Assembly (NCBI GenBank): GCA_027482245.1
Contig: JAIXWG010000066.1
Coordinates: 109,735-173,734 of the forward strand
From: Acetobacteraceae bacterium
GTDB taxonomy: Bacteria > Pseudomonadota > Alphaproteobacteria > Acetobacterales > Acetobacteraceae
Direction of reading: 5' to 3'
Length of the DNA: 64,000 nucleotides
The position numbers and the translations under genes are program-made. The notes beneath the pieces are model-generated. The model made no database searches. It worked only from the letters and a program-made list of their open reading frames with translations, and was not told the origin of the DNA. This document shows, in pieces, positions 7,579-15,999 of the stretch (position 1 is its first letter; each line of letters begins with the position of its first letter).

Positions 7579-8964
7579 ATGTTCGAGGCGCTGGGCAACA
7601 GGCTGACAGGGGTCTTCGACAAGCTGCGCCGCCGCGGCGCGCTGACCGATGCCGATGTCCAGGAAGCGCTGCGGGAAGTCCGTGTCGCGCTGCTGGAAGC
7701 CGACGTCGCCCTGCCGGTGGTGAAGGACCTCGTCACCCGCGTGCGCGAACGCGCCGTGGGGCAGGAAGTCATCCGCTCCGTCTCCCCGGCGCAGCAGGTC
7801 ATCAAGATCGTCAACGACGCGCTGGTGGAAGCGCTGGGCGGTGGCGAGGGTGATGACGGCAAGCGGGGCCTCGACCTCAACGCGCCGTCGCCCATCCCTA
7901 TCCTGATGGTCGGCCTCCAGGGCTCGGGCAAGACCACGACCTCGGGCAAGATCGCGCTGCGGCTGCGCACGCGCGAACGCAAGAAGATCCTGCTCGCCTC
8001 GCTCGACGTGCATCGCCCCGCCGCGCAGCTGCAGCTGCAGACCCTGGCCGATCAGGCCCAGGTGACGGGCCTGCCCATCATCGCCGGGCAGACGCCGCGG
8101 CAGATCGCGGAACGCGCGATGGATGTGGGCCGCCGCGAGCTCTACGACGTCGTCATCCTCGACACCGCCGGGCGGCTGGCGATCGATGAGGCGCTGATGG
8201 CGGAAGTCGCGGACGTGAAGGCGTTCGTGAAGCCGCATGAGACGCTGCTCGTCGTCGATGCGATGACCGGCCAGGATGCGGTGAATACCGCCAAGGCGTT
8301 CCAGGAGAAGGTCGGCGTCACCGGCATCGTCATGACGCGCGTCGATGGCGATGCGCGCGGCGGCGCGGCGCTGTCCATGCGCGCCGTCACCGGCGCGCCG
8401 ATCAAGCTGCTGGGCGCCGGCGAGAAGCTGGACGCGCTCGAGGATTTCCACCCCGATCGCATCGCCAACCGCATCCTCGGCATGGGCGACATCGTCAGCC
8501 TGGTTGAGCGCGCGGCCGAGACGATCGACCAGGCGGAAGCCGAGAAGCTTGCGAAGAAGATGCAGAAGGGGTCCTTCGACCTCGAGGACTACGCATCGCA
8601 GATCAAGCAGATCGGCAAGATGGGCTCGCTGTCCGGCATCCTCGGGATGCTGCCGGGCGTGGGCAAGATCAAGTCGCAGATCGAGAACGCCAACCTCGAC
8701 CAGACCATGCTGAAGCGCCAGGCCGCGATCATCGGTTCGATGACGCCGAAGGAGCGACGCAACCCGGACCTGCTGAAGGCCTCGCGCAAGCGGCGCATCG
8801 CCGCCGGTTCCGGCACCACGGTGCAGGACGTGAACCGCCTGCTGAAGCAGTTCGACGAGATGTCCGCGATGATGAAGCGGATGAACAAGCTCGGCCAGAA
8901 GGGGCTGATGCGTGGGGGCCTCGGCGCCCTCATGCCCGGCCTTGGCAACCGACGACCTTTCTAG
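7579..8964 (+). CDS. ffh: Signal recognition particle protein Ffh
   Basis: A 461-aa SRP54-type GTPase that binds 4.5S RNA and signal sequences and delivers ribosomes to FtsY. The N domain is residues 1-95. The G domain has GLQGSGKTT at 112-120, DTAGRL at 195-200 and TRVDGDARGG at 253-262. The Met-rich M domain (about 310-461) ends in GLGALMPGL. Start ATG 7579 (MFEALGNRL) is the family start; in-frame codons upstream from 7537 would add an unconserved tail. It is the first gene of the ffh-rpsP-rimM-trmD-rplS operon. Confidence 0.96.
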   Translation: MFEALGNRLTGVFDKLRRRGALTDADVQEALREVRVALLEADVALPVVKDLVTRVRERAVGQEVIRSVSPAQQVIKIVNDALVEALGGGEGDDGKRGLDLNAPSPIPILMVGLQGSGKTTTSGKIALRLRTRERKKILLASLDVHRPAAQLQLQTLADQAQVTGLPIIAGQTPRQIAERAMDVGRRELYDVVILDTAGRLAIDEALMAEVADVKAFVKPHETLLVVDAMTGQDAVNTAKAFQEKVGVTGIVMTRVDGDARGGAALSMRAVTGAPIKLLGAGEKLDALEDFHPDRIANRILGMGDIVSLVERAAETIDQAEAEKLAKKMQKGSFDLEDYASQIKQIGKMGSLSGILGMLPGVGKIKSQIENANLDQTMLKRQAAIIGSMTPKERRNPDLLKASRKRRIAAGSGTTVQDVNRLLKQFDEMSAMMKRMNKLGQKGLMRGGLGALMPGLGNRRPF

Positions 8965-8987
8965 ACGATCAGGAGAAGGTAACCCTC

Positions 8988-9317
8988 ATGGGCCTCAAGA
9001 TTCGCCTCGCCCGCGCCGGCGCCAAGAAGCGTCCCTACTACCACATCGTGGTGGCGGACAGCCGCAGCCCGCGCGACGGCCGCTTCATCGAGAAGCTGGG
9101 CAGCTACAACCCGATGCTGCCGTCCGACCACGCCGACCGCGTGCGCCTGTCGGCCGAGCGCATCACCTACTGGAAGTCCGTCGGCGCCCTGCCGACGGAG
9201 CGCGTGGCGAAGTTCCTGGGCCATGCCGGCCTGGCGCCGATGCCCGTGTACAACGAGCAGCCGAAGCAGTCCGCGCCGAAGAAGAAGGCGCAGGAACGCG
9301 CCGCGGCCGGCGGCTGA
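8988..9317 (+). CDS. rpsP: 30S ribosomal protein S16
   Basis: 109 aa. A 16S rRNA-binding protein needed for 30S assembly. It starts with the conserved pattern KIRLARAGAKKRPYYHIVVAD and has RDGRFIEKLGSYNP near residues 25-38. The Ala/Lys-rich C-terminal extension after about residue 80 is common in alphaproteobacteria. A strong SD (AGGAGAAGG) precedes ATG 8988. It sits 23 nt after ffh and upstream of rimM. Confidence 0.97.
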   Translation: MGLKIRLARAGAKKRPYYHIVVADSRSPRDGRFIEKLGSYNPMLPSDHADRVRLSAERITYWKSVGALPTERVAKFLGHAGLAPMPVYNEQPKQSAPKKKAQERAAAGG

Positions 9318-9341
9318 ACGACGCCATAGGCGGATCGGGCC

Positions 9342-9878
9342 ATGCGGGTGCAGCGCGTGCTGGTGGGGGAGATCGGGAGGCCGCATGGCGTGCGGGGGCT
9401 CGTGCGCCTGCATGCCTTCACGGCCGACCCGCGCGCCATCGGCAGCTATGGCCCGCTGACCGACGCCTCCGGCGCCAAGGCGTTCCGCATCACGCCGCTG
9501 CCTGACGGGCTCGGCCGCATTGAGGGCATCGCGGATCGCGATGCCGCCGCGCGGCTGACCGGCACGAAGCTGTATGTGGAACGCAGCCAGCTGCCGCCGC
9601 CCGCCGACCCGGACGAGTTCTACCTGAGCGACCTGGAGGGCCTGTCGGCCTTCACGGAAGCCGGGGAGGCGATCGGCAAGGTCCGGCTGGTGGAGGATCA
9701 CGGCGCGGGGCCGTTCCTCATCATCGACGGAAGCGCGGGCGAACTGCTGCTGCCCTTCACCAAGGCCTGCGTGCCGGTGGTGGATGTGGCAGGCGGACGG
9801 ATCACCGTGGTGCCGCCGGCGGAGGTGCTGGTGCGTCCGGAAGGCGGGGCCAGGGAAGGGGAGGGCGCGGCGGCATGA
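9342..9878 (+). CDS. rimM: 16S rRNA processing protein RimM
   Basis: 178 aa. RimM binds ribosomal protein S19 and helps mature the 30S head. The N-terminal domain opens with VGEIGRPHGVRGLVRLHAFT (family pattern GxxxxPHGxxGxV). The C-terminal PRC-barrel domain contains EFYLSDLEGL near residue 90 and LLLPFTKACVPVVDVAGGRI near 130-150. It overlaps trmD by 4 nt (ATGA), as is common in this operon. Confidence 0.94.
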   Translation: MRVQRVLVGEIGRPHGVRGLVRLHAFTADPRAIGSYGPLTDASGAKAFRITPLPDGLGRIEGIADRDAAARLTGTKLYVERSQLPPPADPDEFYLSDLEGLSAFTEAGEAIGKVRLVEDHGAGPFLIIDGSAGELLLPFTKACVPVVDVAGGRITVVPPAEVLVRPEGGAREGEGAAA

Positions 9879-10633
9879 CCTGGCGCGCCACCATCCTGAC
9901 GCTGTTCCCGGACATGTTCCCGGGCCCGCTCGGCCTGTCGCTGGCCGGCCGCGCGCTGCGCGAGCAGCGCTGGGCGATCGAGGCGCTGGACATCCGCAGC
10001 TTCGCGACGGACCGGCACCGCACCGTGGACGACACGCCCTTCGGCGGCGGTGCGGGCATGGTGATGCGCCCCGATGTGCTGGACGTGGCCTGCGAGGCCG
10101 CGACCAGCCGCAACCCCGGCGCTCCCCTGGTCTACCTGACGCCCCGCGGGCGACTTCTGGACCAGGCGCTGGTGCGGGACCTGGCGGCGGGGCCCGGCGT
10201 GACCGTGCTGTGCGGGCGCTATGAGGGCGTCGACCAGCGCGTGATCGAGGCCCGCGGGATGCTGGAAGTCTCGGCCGGCGATTTCGTGCTCTCCGGCGGC
10301 GAACCCGCCGCCCTGCTGATGCTCGATGCCTGCATCCGGCTGCTGCCGGGTGTGATGGGCGCCGCGGCATCCGCGGAGGAGGAGAGCCACGGCGCCGAGG
10401 GGCTTCTGGAATACCCCCACTACACGCGGCCCGCCGAATGGCAGGGCCGCAAGGTGCCGGAGGTGCTGCTCTCCGGCCACCATGCGGAGGTCGCGCGCTG
10501 GCGGCGCGCGGAAGCGGAAGCGGCGACGCGGACGCGGCGCCCCGACCTCTGGGAACAACACATCCTCCGCAGATCTGCGGAACCAAACCAGGCAAAGGCG
10601 GGGCGGCTGGACGGCCACCCGGCCGCCGCCTAA
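9875..10633 (+). CDS. trmD: tRNA (guanine-N1)-methyltransferase TrmD
   Basis: A 252-aa SPOUT-family enzyme that makes m1G37 in tRNAs reading CNN codons, preventing +1 frameshifts. Visible family features are LTLFPDMFPGPL at the N-terminus, DDTPFGGGAGMVMRPDV near residues 50-66, the AdoMet knot VTVLCGRYEGVDQRVIE near 110-126, and SGGEPAALLMLDACIRLLPGV near 142-162. It overlaps rimM by 4 nt and is followed by rplS, the canonical order. Confidence 0.96.
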   Translation: MTWRATILTLFPDMFPGPLGLSLAGRALREQRWAIEALDIRSFATDRHRTVDDTPFGGGAGMVMRPDVLDVACEAATSRNPGAPLVYLTPRGRLLDQALVRDLAAGPGVTVLCGRYEGVDQRVIEARGMLEVSAGDFVLSGGEPAALLMLDACIRLLPGVMGAAASAEEESHGAEGLLEYPHYTRPAEWQGRKVPEVLLSGHHAEVARWRRAEAEAATRTRRPDLWEQHILRRSAEPNQAKAGRLDGHPAAA

Positions 10634-10660
10634 TTGCTTCAGACGGAAGGAACCACCCCG

Positions 10661-11041
10661 ATGAACCTGCTCCAGCAGTTCGAGGCCGCCCAGCAGGCGA
10701 AGCTCTCGGCCACCCGCGAGACCCCGGCCTTCGATGCGGGCGACACGCTCCGCGTCATGGTGAAGGTCGTGGAAGGGGAGCGCATCCGCACCCAGGCCTA
10801 TGAAGGCGTCTGCATCGCCCGCAGCAACCGCGGCCTGAACAGCAACTTCACCGTTCGCAAGCTGTCCTACGGCGAGGGCGTGGAGCGCGTCTTCCCGCTA
10901 TACAGCCCGAATGTCGCGGAGATTGTCGTGGTGCGCCGCGGCAAGGTGCGGCGCGCGAAGCTGTATTACCTGCGCGGCCGGACCGGCAAGTCCGCCCGCA
11001 TCGAGGAGCGGGCGCGGGCCAAGGTCGAAGCGACCGCCTGA
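10661..11041 (+). CDS. rplS: 50S ribosomal protein L19
   Basis: 126 aa. L19 lies at the 30S-50S interface. The sequence contains FDAGDTLRVMVKVVEGERIRTQAYEGVCIA near the N-terminus, then VRKLSYGEGVERVFPLYSP and the basic motif RRGKVRRAKLYYLRGRTGKSARI, all typical of L19. ATG 10661 with GGAAGGAA upstream is the family start; an upstream in-frame TTG at 10634 is ignored. It is the last gene of the ffh operon and is followed by a strong terminator. Confidence 0.97.
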   Translation: MNLLQQFEAAQQAKLSATRETPAFDAGDTLRVMVKVVEGERIRTQAYEGVCIARSNRGLNSNFTVRKLSYGEGVERVFPLYSPNVAEIVVVRRGKVRRAKLYYLRGRTGKSARIEERARAKVEATA

Positions 11042-11058
11042 GCCTACGCGTTACCGAA

Positions 11059-11089
11059 CGCCCCGGCCCACCAGGCCGGGGCGCTTTTG
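11059..11089 (+). terminator. Intrinsic terminator after rplS
   Basis: A perfect 10-bp GC stem (CGCCCCGGCC with its complement) has a 5-nt CACCA loop and is followed by CTTTTG. It lies 18 nt after the rplS stop and 19 nt before leuC, so it separates the translation operon from the leucine genes. Confidence 0.9.
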
Positions 11090-11107
11090 TCTTGGGGGAA
11101 ATCCGGC

Positions 11108-12538
11108 ATGTCGGCCACGAAGCCGCGGACACTGTTCGACAAGATCTGGGATGCGCATGTCGTCGAGACGCTGCCCGACGGCACCGCGGTTCTCTACATC
11201 GACAAGCACCTCACGCATGAGGTAACGAGCCCGCAGGCCTTCGAGGGCCTTCGCCTCGCTGGCCGCAAGGTGCGGCGCCCGGATGCTACGCTCGCGGTCG
11301 TGGACCACAACATCGCGACCGATGCCAGCCGCTACGGCACCATCGAGGACCCCGAGAGCCGCACGCAGGTCGAGACGCTGGAAGCCAACGTGAAGGCCTT
11401 CGGCGTCCCCTACATCCCGCTGACCGACAAGCGCCAGGGCATCGTCCACGTCATCGGCCCGGAGCTGGGCCTGAGCCTGCCCGGCATGACGATCGTCTGC
11501 GGCGACAGCCACACCTCCACCCATGGCGCGATGGGCGCGCTGGCCTTCGGCATCGGCACGTCGGAGGTCGAGCACGTGCTCGCCACCCAGACGCTGCTGC
11601 AGAAGCCCGCGAAGAACATGCGCGTCACGGTCGATGGCAAGCTGCCGGCGGGCTGCACGGCCAAGGACATCGTGCTCGCCATCATCGGCAAGATCGGCAC
11701 CGCCGGCGGCACCGGCCATGTGATCGAATTCGCCGGCGAGGCGATCCGCGCGCTCGACATGGCCGGCCGCATGACGGTCTGCAACATGTCGATCGAGGCC
11801 GGCGCGCGCGCCGGCATGGTGGCGCCGGACCAGACCACCTTCGACTACGTGAAGGGCCGCCCCTTCGCGCCGAAGGGCGAGGCCTATGACCGCGCCGTCG
11901 CCTGGTGGAAGACGCTGCCCTCCGACGGGGGTGCTGTCTTCGACAAGGAAGTCACGCTCGACGCCGCGCAGATCATCCCGCAGATGACCTGGGGCACGAG
12001 CCCCGAGGACGTGCTGCCCGTGACCGGCGTGGTGCCGAACCCCGCCGAGATCGCGGATGAGGCACGCCGCGCGCAGGTGCAGCGCATGGTCGACTACATG
12101 GGCCTGACGCCTGGCCAGAAGCTGACCGACCTCAAGGTCGATGTCGTCTTCGTGGGGTCCTGCACCAACAGCCGGATCGAGGACATCCGCGCCGCCGCCG
12201 CCATCGCCCGCGGCCGCAAGGTCGCGCCGCATGTCCGCGCGCTGGTCGTGCCGGGCTCCGGCCTGGTGAAGGAAGCGGCGGAAGCGGAAGGGCTCGACAA
12301 GGTCCTGCTGGAAGCGGGCTTCGAATGGCGCGAAGCCGGGTGCTCCATGTGCCTCGGCATGAACCCGGACAAGCTGAAGCCCGGCCAGCGCAGCGCCAGC
12401 ACGTCCAACCGCAACTTCGAGGGTCGCCAGGGCCCTGGCGGCCGCACCCACCTCGTCTCCCCCGCCATGGCGGCGGCGGCGGCGATCGCGGGCCACTTCG
12501 TCGATGTGCGCGATTACCAGCCGAAGGAGGGTGTGTGA
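11108..12538 (+). CDS. leuC: 3-isopropylmalate dehydratase large subunit
   Basis: A 476-aa aconitase-family subunit. LeuC-LeuD isomerises 2-isopropylmalate to 3-isopropylmalate in leucine synthesis. The three [4Fe-4S] ligands are visible: Cys352 (VGSCTNSR), Cys412 and Cys415 (GCSMCLGMNP). CGDSHTSTHGAMGALAFGIG at 131-150 is another family signature. ATG 11108 follows TTGGGGGAAA and matches the usual start; an in-frame ATG at 11087 is upstream. The gene sits directly after the rplS terminator, so it should have its own promoter. leuD follows after one base. Confidence 0.97.
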   Translation: MSATKPRTLFDKIWDAHVVETLPDGTAVLYIDKHLTHEVTSPQAFEGLRLAGRKVRRPDATLAVVDHNIATDASRYGTIEDPESRTQVETLEANVKAFGVPYIPLTDKRQGIVHVIGPELGLSLPGMTIVCGDSHTSTHGAMGALAFGIGTSEVEHVLATQTLLQKPAKNMRVTVDGKLPAGCTAKDIVLAIIGKIGTAGGTGHVIEFAGEAIRALDMAGRMTVCNMSIEAGARAGMVAPDQTTFDYVKGRPFAPKGEAYDRAVAWWKTLPSDGGAVFDKEVTLDAAQIIPQMTWGTSPEDVLPVTGVVPNPAEIADEARRAQVQRMVDYMGLTPGQKLTDLKVDVVFVGSCTNSRIEDIRAAAAIARGRKVAPHVRALVVPGSGLVKEAAEAEGLDKVLLEAGFEWREAGCSMCLGMNPDKLKPGQRSASTSNRNFEGRQGPGGRTHLVSPAMAAAAAIAGHFVDVRDYQPKEGV

Positions 12539-12539
12539 G

Positions 12540-13160
12540 ATGCGGGCCTTCACCACGCTGACCGGCATCGCGGCGCCCATGCCGCTCGCCAATGTCGACA
12601 CCGACAAGATCATCCCCGGCCGCTTCCTCAAGACCATCCAGCGCACGGGCCTCGGCAAGCACCTGTTTGCCAACATGCGCTACGAGGATGACGGGTCGGA
12701 GAAGCCGGATTTCGTGCTGAACCAGGAGCCCTACCGCAAGGCCGAGATCCTGGTCGCCTACGAGAATTTCGGCTGCGGGTCGTCGCGGGAGCATGCGCCC
12801 TGGGCGCTGCTCGATTTCGGCATCCGCTGCGTCATCGCGCCGGACTTCGCGGACATCTTCCACAACAACAGCTTCAAGAACGGCGTGCTGCCGGTGAAGC
12901 TGCCGCGGGAGGTCTGCGAACAGCTGATGGAGGATGCGCGGCTCGGCCCGAATTCCCGCATCACCGTCGATCTGGAACGCCAGGTGGTGGTGCGCCCGAA
13001 CGGGGAGGAGATTCCCTTCACCATCGACCCCTTCCGCCGCCACCTGCTGCTGAACGGGCTCGACGACATCGGCCAGACCATGCAGCACGCGCCCTCCATC
13101 GATGGGTTCGAGGCGAAGCAGCGTGCGTCCCAGCCCTGGCTCTACGACGCCAAGGTCTGA
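12540..13160 (+). CDS. leuD: 3-isopropylmalate dehydratase small subunit
   Basis: 206 aa, the swivel-domain partner of LeuC. The conserved NVDTDKIIPGRFLKT (residues 19-33) and NFGCGSSREHAPWAL (near 80-94) line the active site. Start ATG 12540 is one base after the leuC stop, with its SD (AAGGAGG) inside the end of leuC. Tight coupling gives the 1:1 ratio expected of the heterodimer. Confidence 0.97.
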   Translation: MRAFTTLTGIAAPMPLANVDTDKIIPGRFLKTIQRTGLGKHLFANMRYEDDGSEKPDFVLNQEPYRKAEILVAYENFGCGSSREHAPWALLDFGIRCVIAPDFADIFHNNSFKNGVLPVKLPREVCEQLMEDARLGPNSRITVDLERQVVVRPNGEEIPFTIDPFRRHLLLNGLDDIGQTMQHAPSIDGFEAKQRASQPWLYDAKV

Positions 13161-13218
13161 CCACCCGGCGGGGGCCACGGCCCCCGCATGTCCACTACCG
13201 TCCAGGACCACCGCATCC

Positions 13219-14331
13219 ATGCCCGCCAACAAGAAGCTGCTCATCCTTCCCGGCGACGGAATCGGCCCCGAGGTGATGCGCGAGGTTCGCCGCATCATCG
13301 ACTGGATGGACCGCCGCCGCTCCGTGACCTTCGAGGTGAAGGAAGGCATCGTCGGCGGTGCCGCGCTCGATGCCACCGGCAGCCCCTGCCCGGATGAGAC
13401 GGTGGCCGCGGCCGGCGAAGCGGACGCCGTGCTGTTCGGCTCCGTCGGCGGCCCGAAATGGGACAGCCTGCCCTTCGACCAGCGCCCGGAACTCGGCATC
13501 CTGCGGCTGCGGAAGGACCTCGGCCTGTTTGCCAACCTCCGTCCCGCCGTGGTGCTCGACCCGCTCGCCGATGCCTCCGCGCTGCGGCCGGAGCTGGTGC
13601 GCGGCCTCGACATCATGATCGTGCGGGAGACCACGGGCGGCATCTATTTTGGCGAGCCCCGCGGCATCCATGTGAACGAGCAGGGCAAGCGCGTCGGCAT
13701 CGACACGGAGATCTATTCCGAGGACGAGATCGCCCGCGTCGCGCGCGTCGCCTTCGACATCGCCCGCAAGCGCAGCCGCAAGCTGACCAGCGTGGAGAAG
13801 GCCAACGTCATGCAGTCCGGCCGCCTCTGGCGTGCCGTGGTCGGTGAAGTGGGTGCCGCCGAATACCCGGATGTCGAGCTGCAGCACATGTATGCCGACA
13901 ACTGCGCCATGCAGCTGGCCAGCCGCCCGAAGCAGTTCGACGTCATCCTCGGCGGCAACCTATTTGGCGACGTGCTGAGCGACCTCGCGGCGGCGCTGAC
14001 GGGCTCGCTCGGCATGCTACCCTCCGCGACGCTCGGCGCCATGCAGCCTTCCGGCAAGCGGCACGCGCTGTATGAACCCATCCATGGCAGCGCGCCCGAC
14101 ATCGCAGGCAAGGGCATCGCCAATCCCTGCGCGCAGATCCTCTCCTTCGCCATGCTGCTGCGCCTGTCCTTCGGCATGGATGAGGATGCGCAGCTGATCG
14201 AGACGGCGGTGGAGAAGGTGCTGGCCGGTGGGCTGCGCACCGCTGACATCATGTCCCCCGGCCGCGCCCGCGTGGGCACCACCGTGATGGGTGAGGCGGT
14301 GCTGCGGGAGCTGGAAAAGCTCTCCGCGTAA
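13219..14331 (+). CDS. leuB: 3-isopropylmalate dehydrogenase
   Basis: 370 aa. An NAD-dependent beta-decarboxylating dehydrogenase that turns 3-isopropylmalate into 2-oxoisocaproate precursor. The LILPGDGIGPEVM motif is at 7-19. VRETTGGIYFGEPRG (about 135-149) and the metal-binding NLFGDVLSDLAAALTGSLGM region (about 246-265) are characteristic, and HGSAPDIAGKGIANP supplies the cofactor loop. ATG 13219 is the family start; longer in-frame readings overlap leuD. It completes the leuCD-leuB group. Confidence 0.97.
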   Translation: MPANKKLLILPGDGIGPEVMREVRRIIDWMDRRRSVTFEVKEGIVGGAALDATGSPCPDETVAAAGEADAVLFGSVGGPKWDSLPFDQRPELGILRLRKDLGLFANLRPAVVLDPLADASALRPELVRGLDIMIVRETTGGIYFGEPRGIHVNEQGKRVGIDTEIYSEDEIARVARVAFDIARKRSRKLTSVEKANVMQSGRLWRAVVGEVGAAEYPDVELQHMYADNCAMQLASRPKQFDVILGGNLFGDVLSDLAAALTGSLGMLPSATLGAMQPSGKRHALYEPIHGSAPDIAGKGIANPCAQILSFAMLLRLSFGMDEDAQLIETAVEKVLAGGLRTADIMSPGRARVGTTVMGEAVLRELEKLSA

Positions 14332-14349
14332 AATTGGTGACATGGGCCG

Positions 14350-14374
14350 GACGGAGGGGTTGCGCCCCCCCGTC
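14350..14374 (+). terminator. Hairpin after leuB (weak terminator candidate)
   Basis: GACGGAGGGG pairs with CCCCCCCGTC apart from one A-C mismatch, around a TTGCGC loop, 18 nt after the leuB stop. No T-tract follows, so termination is uncertain. Confidence 0.4.
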
Positions 14375-14399
14375 GGTCCCGCTAAATCGCCCCTCGTGC

Positions 14400-14476
14400 G
14401 GACCCGTAGCTCAATTGGATAGAGCACCAGACTACGGATCTGGGGGTTAGGAGTTCGAATCTCTTCGGGTCCGCCA
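14400..14476 (+). tRNA. tRNA-Arg (anticodon ACG)
   Basis: A full cloverleaf can be drawn by hand. The acceptor stem is GGACCCG/CGGGTCC, with discriminator G and an encoded CCA (14474-14476). The D arm is GCTC/GAGC. The anticodon stem CCAGA/TCTGG encloses loop CTACGGA with anticodon ACG at 14434-14436. The T arm contains TTCGAAT. A34 is expected to be edited to inosine so that it reads CGU, CGC and CGA. No integrase or att-like duplication is seen next to it. Confidence 0.97.
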
Positions 14477-14508
14477 TCCGATTACTTGGAAACGCCGGTT
14501 TCCACGCC

Positions 14509-14550
14509 ACGCAGAAGGCCGGGTCATCACTGACCCGGCCTTCTGCGTTT
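14509..14550 (+). terminator. Strong intrinsic terminator after tRNA-Arg
   Basis: A perfect 18-bp inverted repeat (14509-14526 with 14531-14548) closes a TCAC tetraloop and ends in TTT. It lies 32 nt after the tRNA 3' end and isolates the tRNA from the downstream P450 operon. Confidence 0.88.
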
Positions 14551-14637
14551 CCGGCCCCCGCGGCGCGGCAACCATCGGCGCCTCGCGTGCTGGTTGAGCT
14601 ATGCCACAACCGGCATTTGGTGCATTTTGCCGCCGAC

Positions 14638-15999
14638 ATGACCATCGCCGGCAGCCCGCCCGCCCCTCCCGCCGCCCTGCCCGATGTTCCCGTCCTGGAA
14701 GGCGGCGGGCTGCTCGGCCACCTGCCTGCCATGGCCGCGGCACCGCACAGCTTCCCCGCCGCCGCGCTGCAGGCCCATGGCGGCCTGGTCGCCATCCGGC
14801 TCGGCCCGCGCCGTATCGTCGCCATCGGCCGCCCCGACCTGGCGCGGGAAGTGCTGGTCACGCGGGCCGACCGCTATCCCCGCGGCCGCATCAACCGCAA
14901 CCTCGGCGCCGTCATCGGCGACGGGCTGCTGGCGACGGAGGGCGACCTCTGGCGCGCCCGCCGCCGGCGCATGCAGCCCTCCTTCCGCGCGGACCGCCTG
15001 GGCGCGCTCGCCGCGACCACGGATGCGGTGATGGCGGAGACGATGGCCCGCTGGACCGGCGACGCCATCGATGCCGGGCAGGAAGCCGGGCGCATCGCCA
15101 TCCGCGTCATCGGCGGCGTCCTGCTCTCCCGCCGGATCGAGGACGGGGAGGGCACCGCCTTCGTCGCGGCGGTACAGGACTGCCTGGCGCAGCTCATGCG
15201 CCGCAACTGGTCGCTGGTCCGCTGGCCGCTCTGGGTGCCAGTCCCCGTCAACCGCGCCGTCAACGCCACACGCCGCACGCTGGAGGCCTTTCTGGGCGAG
15301 GAGCTGGACCGCCGCCTGGCCGCGCCGGACGCCCAGCCGGACGACCTGCTCGCCGCCCTGATCCGCGGCCGGCCCGATGACCCGCCGCTGCCGCGCCAGG
15401 CCCTGCTGAACGAGCTCAAGACCCTCTTCGCCGCGGGGTTCGAGACGACGGCGACGGCGCTGACCTGGCTGATGCACCTGCTGGCCCGCCACCCCGATGT
15501 CGCGCAGGCGTTGCGGGACGAAGCGGTGCCCGTGCTCGGTGACCGCGCGCCGACCCCCGCCGACCTGCCGCGCCTGCCCTATGCCGCGGCGGTGGTGGAG
15601 GAGGCGATGCGCCTCTACCCGCCGGTCTACAACATGGGCCGGGATTGCGCGGCGGATGACGATCTGGGCGGCCACCGCATCCGCGCCGGCACCACCGTCG
15701 TCGTCTCCATCTTCGCCATCCACCGCAGCCCCGAATTGTGGGAGGCGCCGGAGGAATTCCGCCCGGACCGCTTCCTGGGCGCCGGCGCGGCGGGGCGGCG
15801 CAACCTGCTGCCCTATGCCTGGGGCCGGCACCAATGCATCGGCAACCACTTCGCCGACCTGGAACTGGTCGTGGCGCTGCTGGCGCTGGTGCGGCGCTAC
15901 CGCCTCGACCCCGCCAGCCAGGCGCCGGTCGGCATGAAGGGCCGCACCACCCTGGCGCCTGACCGGCCCATCCTGCTGCGCCCGGTCCCCCTGGCATGA
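14638..15999 (+). CDS. Cytochrome P450
   Basis: About 453 aa; a haem-thiolate monooxygenase. The I-helix oxygen-binding motif AGFETT is at 266-271, the K-helix ExxR at 322-325 (EAMR), and the haem loop YAWGRHQCIG puts the thiolate ligand at Cys400. The usual Arg two residues before the Cys is His398. No N-terminal membrane anchor is obvious and no ferredoxin or reductase gene adjoins it, so electrons must come from elsewhere. ATG 14638 is chosen; GTG 14587 is an in-frame alternative, and neither has a strong SD. It is the first gene of a six-gene operon with 4-nt overlaps leading to an exporter and an acyltransferase. The substrate is unknown but probably hydrophobic. Confidence 0.92.
   Translation: MTIAGSPPAPPAALPDVPVLEGGGLLGHLPAMAAAPHSFPAAALQAHGGLVAIRLGPRRIVAIGRPDLAREVLVTRADRYPRGRINRNLGAVIGDGLLATEGDLWRARRRRMQPSFRADRLGALAATTDAVMAETMARWTGDAIDAGQEAGRIAIRVIGGVLLSRRIEDGEGTAFVAAVQDCLAQLMRRNWSLVRWPLWVPVPVNRAVNATRRTLEAFLGEELDRRLAAPDAQPDDLLAALIRGRPDDPPLPRQALLNELKTLFAAGFETTATALTWLMHLLARHPDVAQALRDEAVPVLGDRAPTPADLPRLPYAAAVVEEAMRLYPPVYNMGRDCAADDDLGGHRIRAGTTVVVSIFAIHRSPELWEAPEEFRPDRFLGAGAAGRRNLLPYAWGRHQCIGNHFADLELVVALLALVRRYRLDPASQAPVGMKGRTTLAPDRPILLRPVPLA

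Noticed and set aside
14400..14476. tRNA-Arg as an attachment site for an integrated element
   Set aside because: No integrase gene and no repeated tRNA 3' end were seen nearby; the downstream genes show the same composition as the rest.
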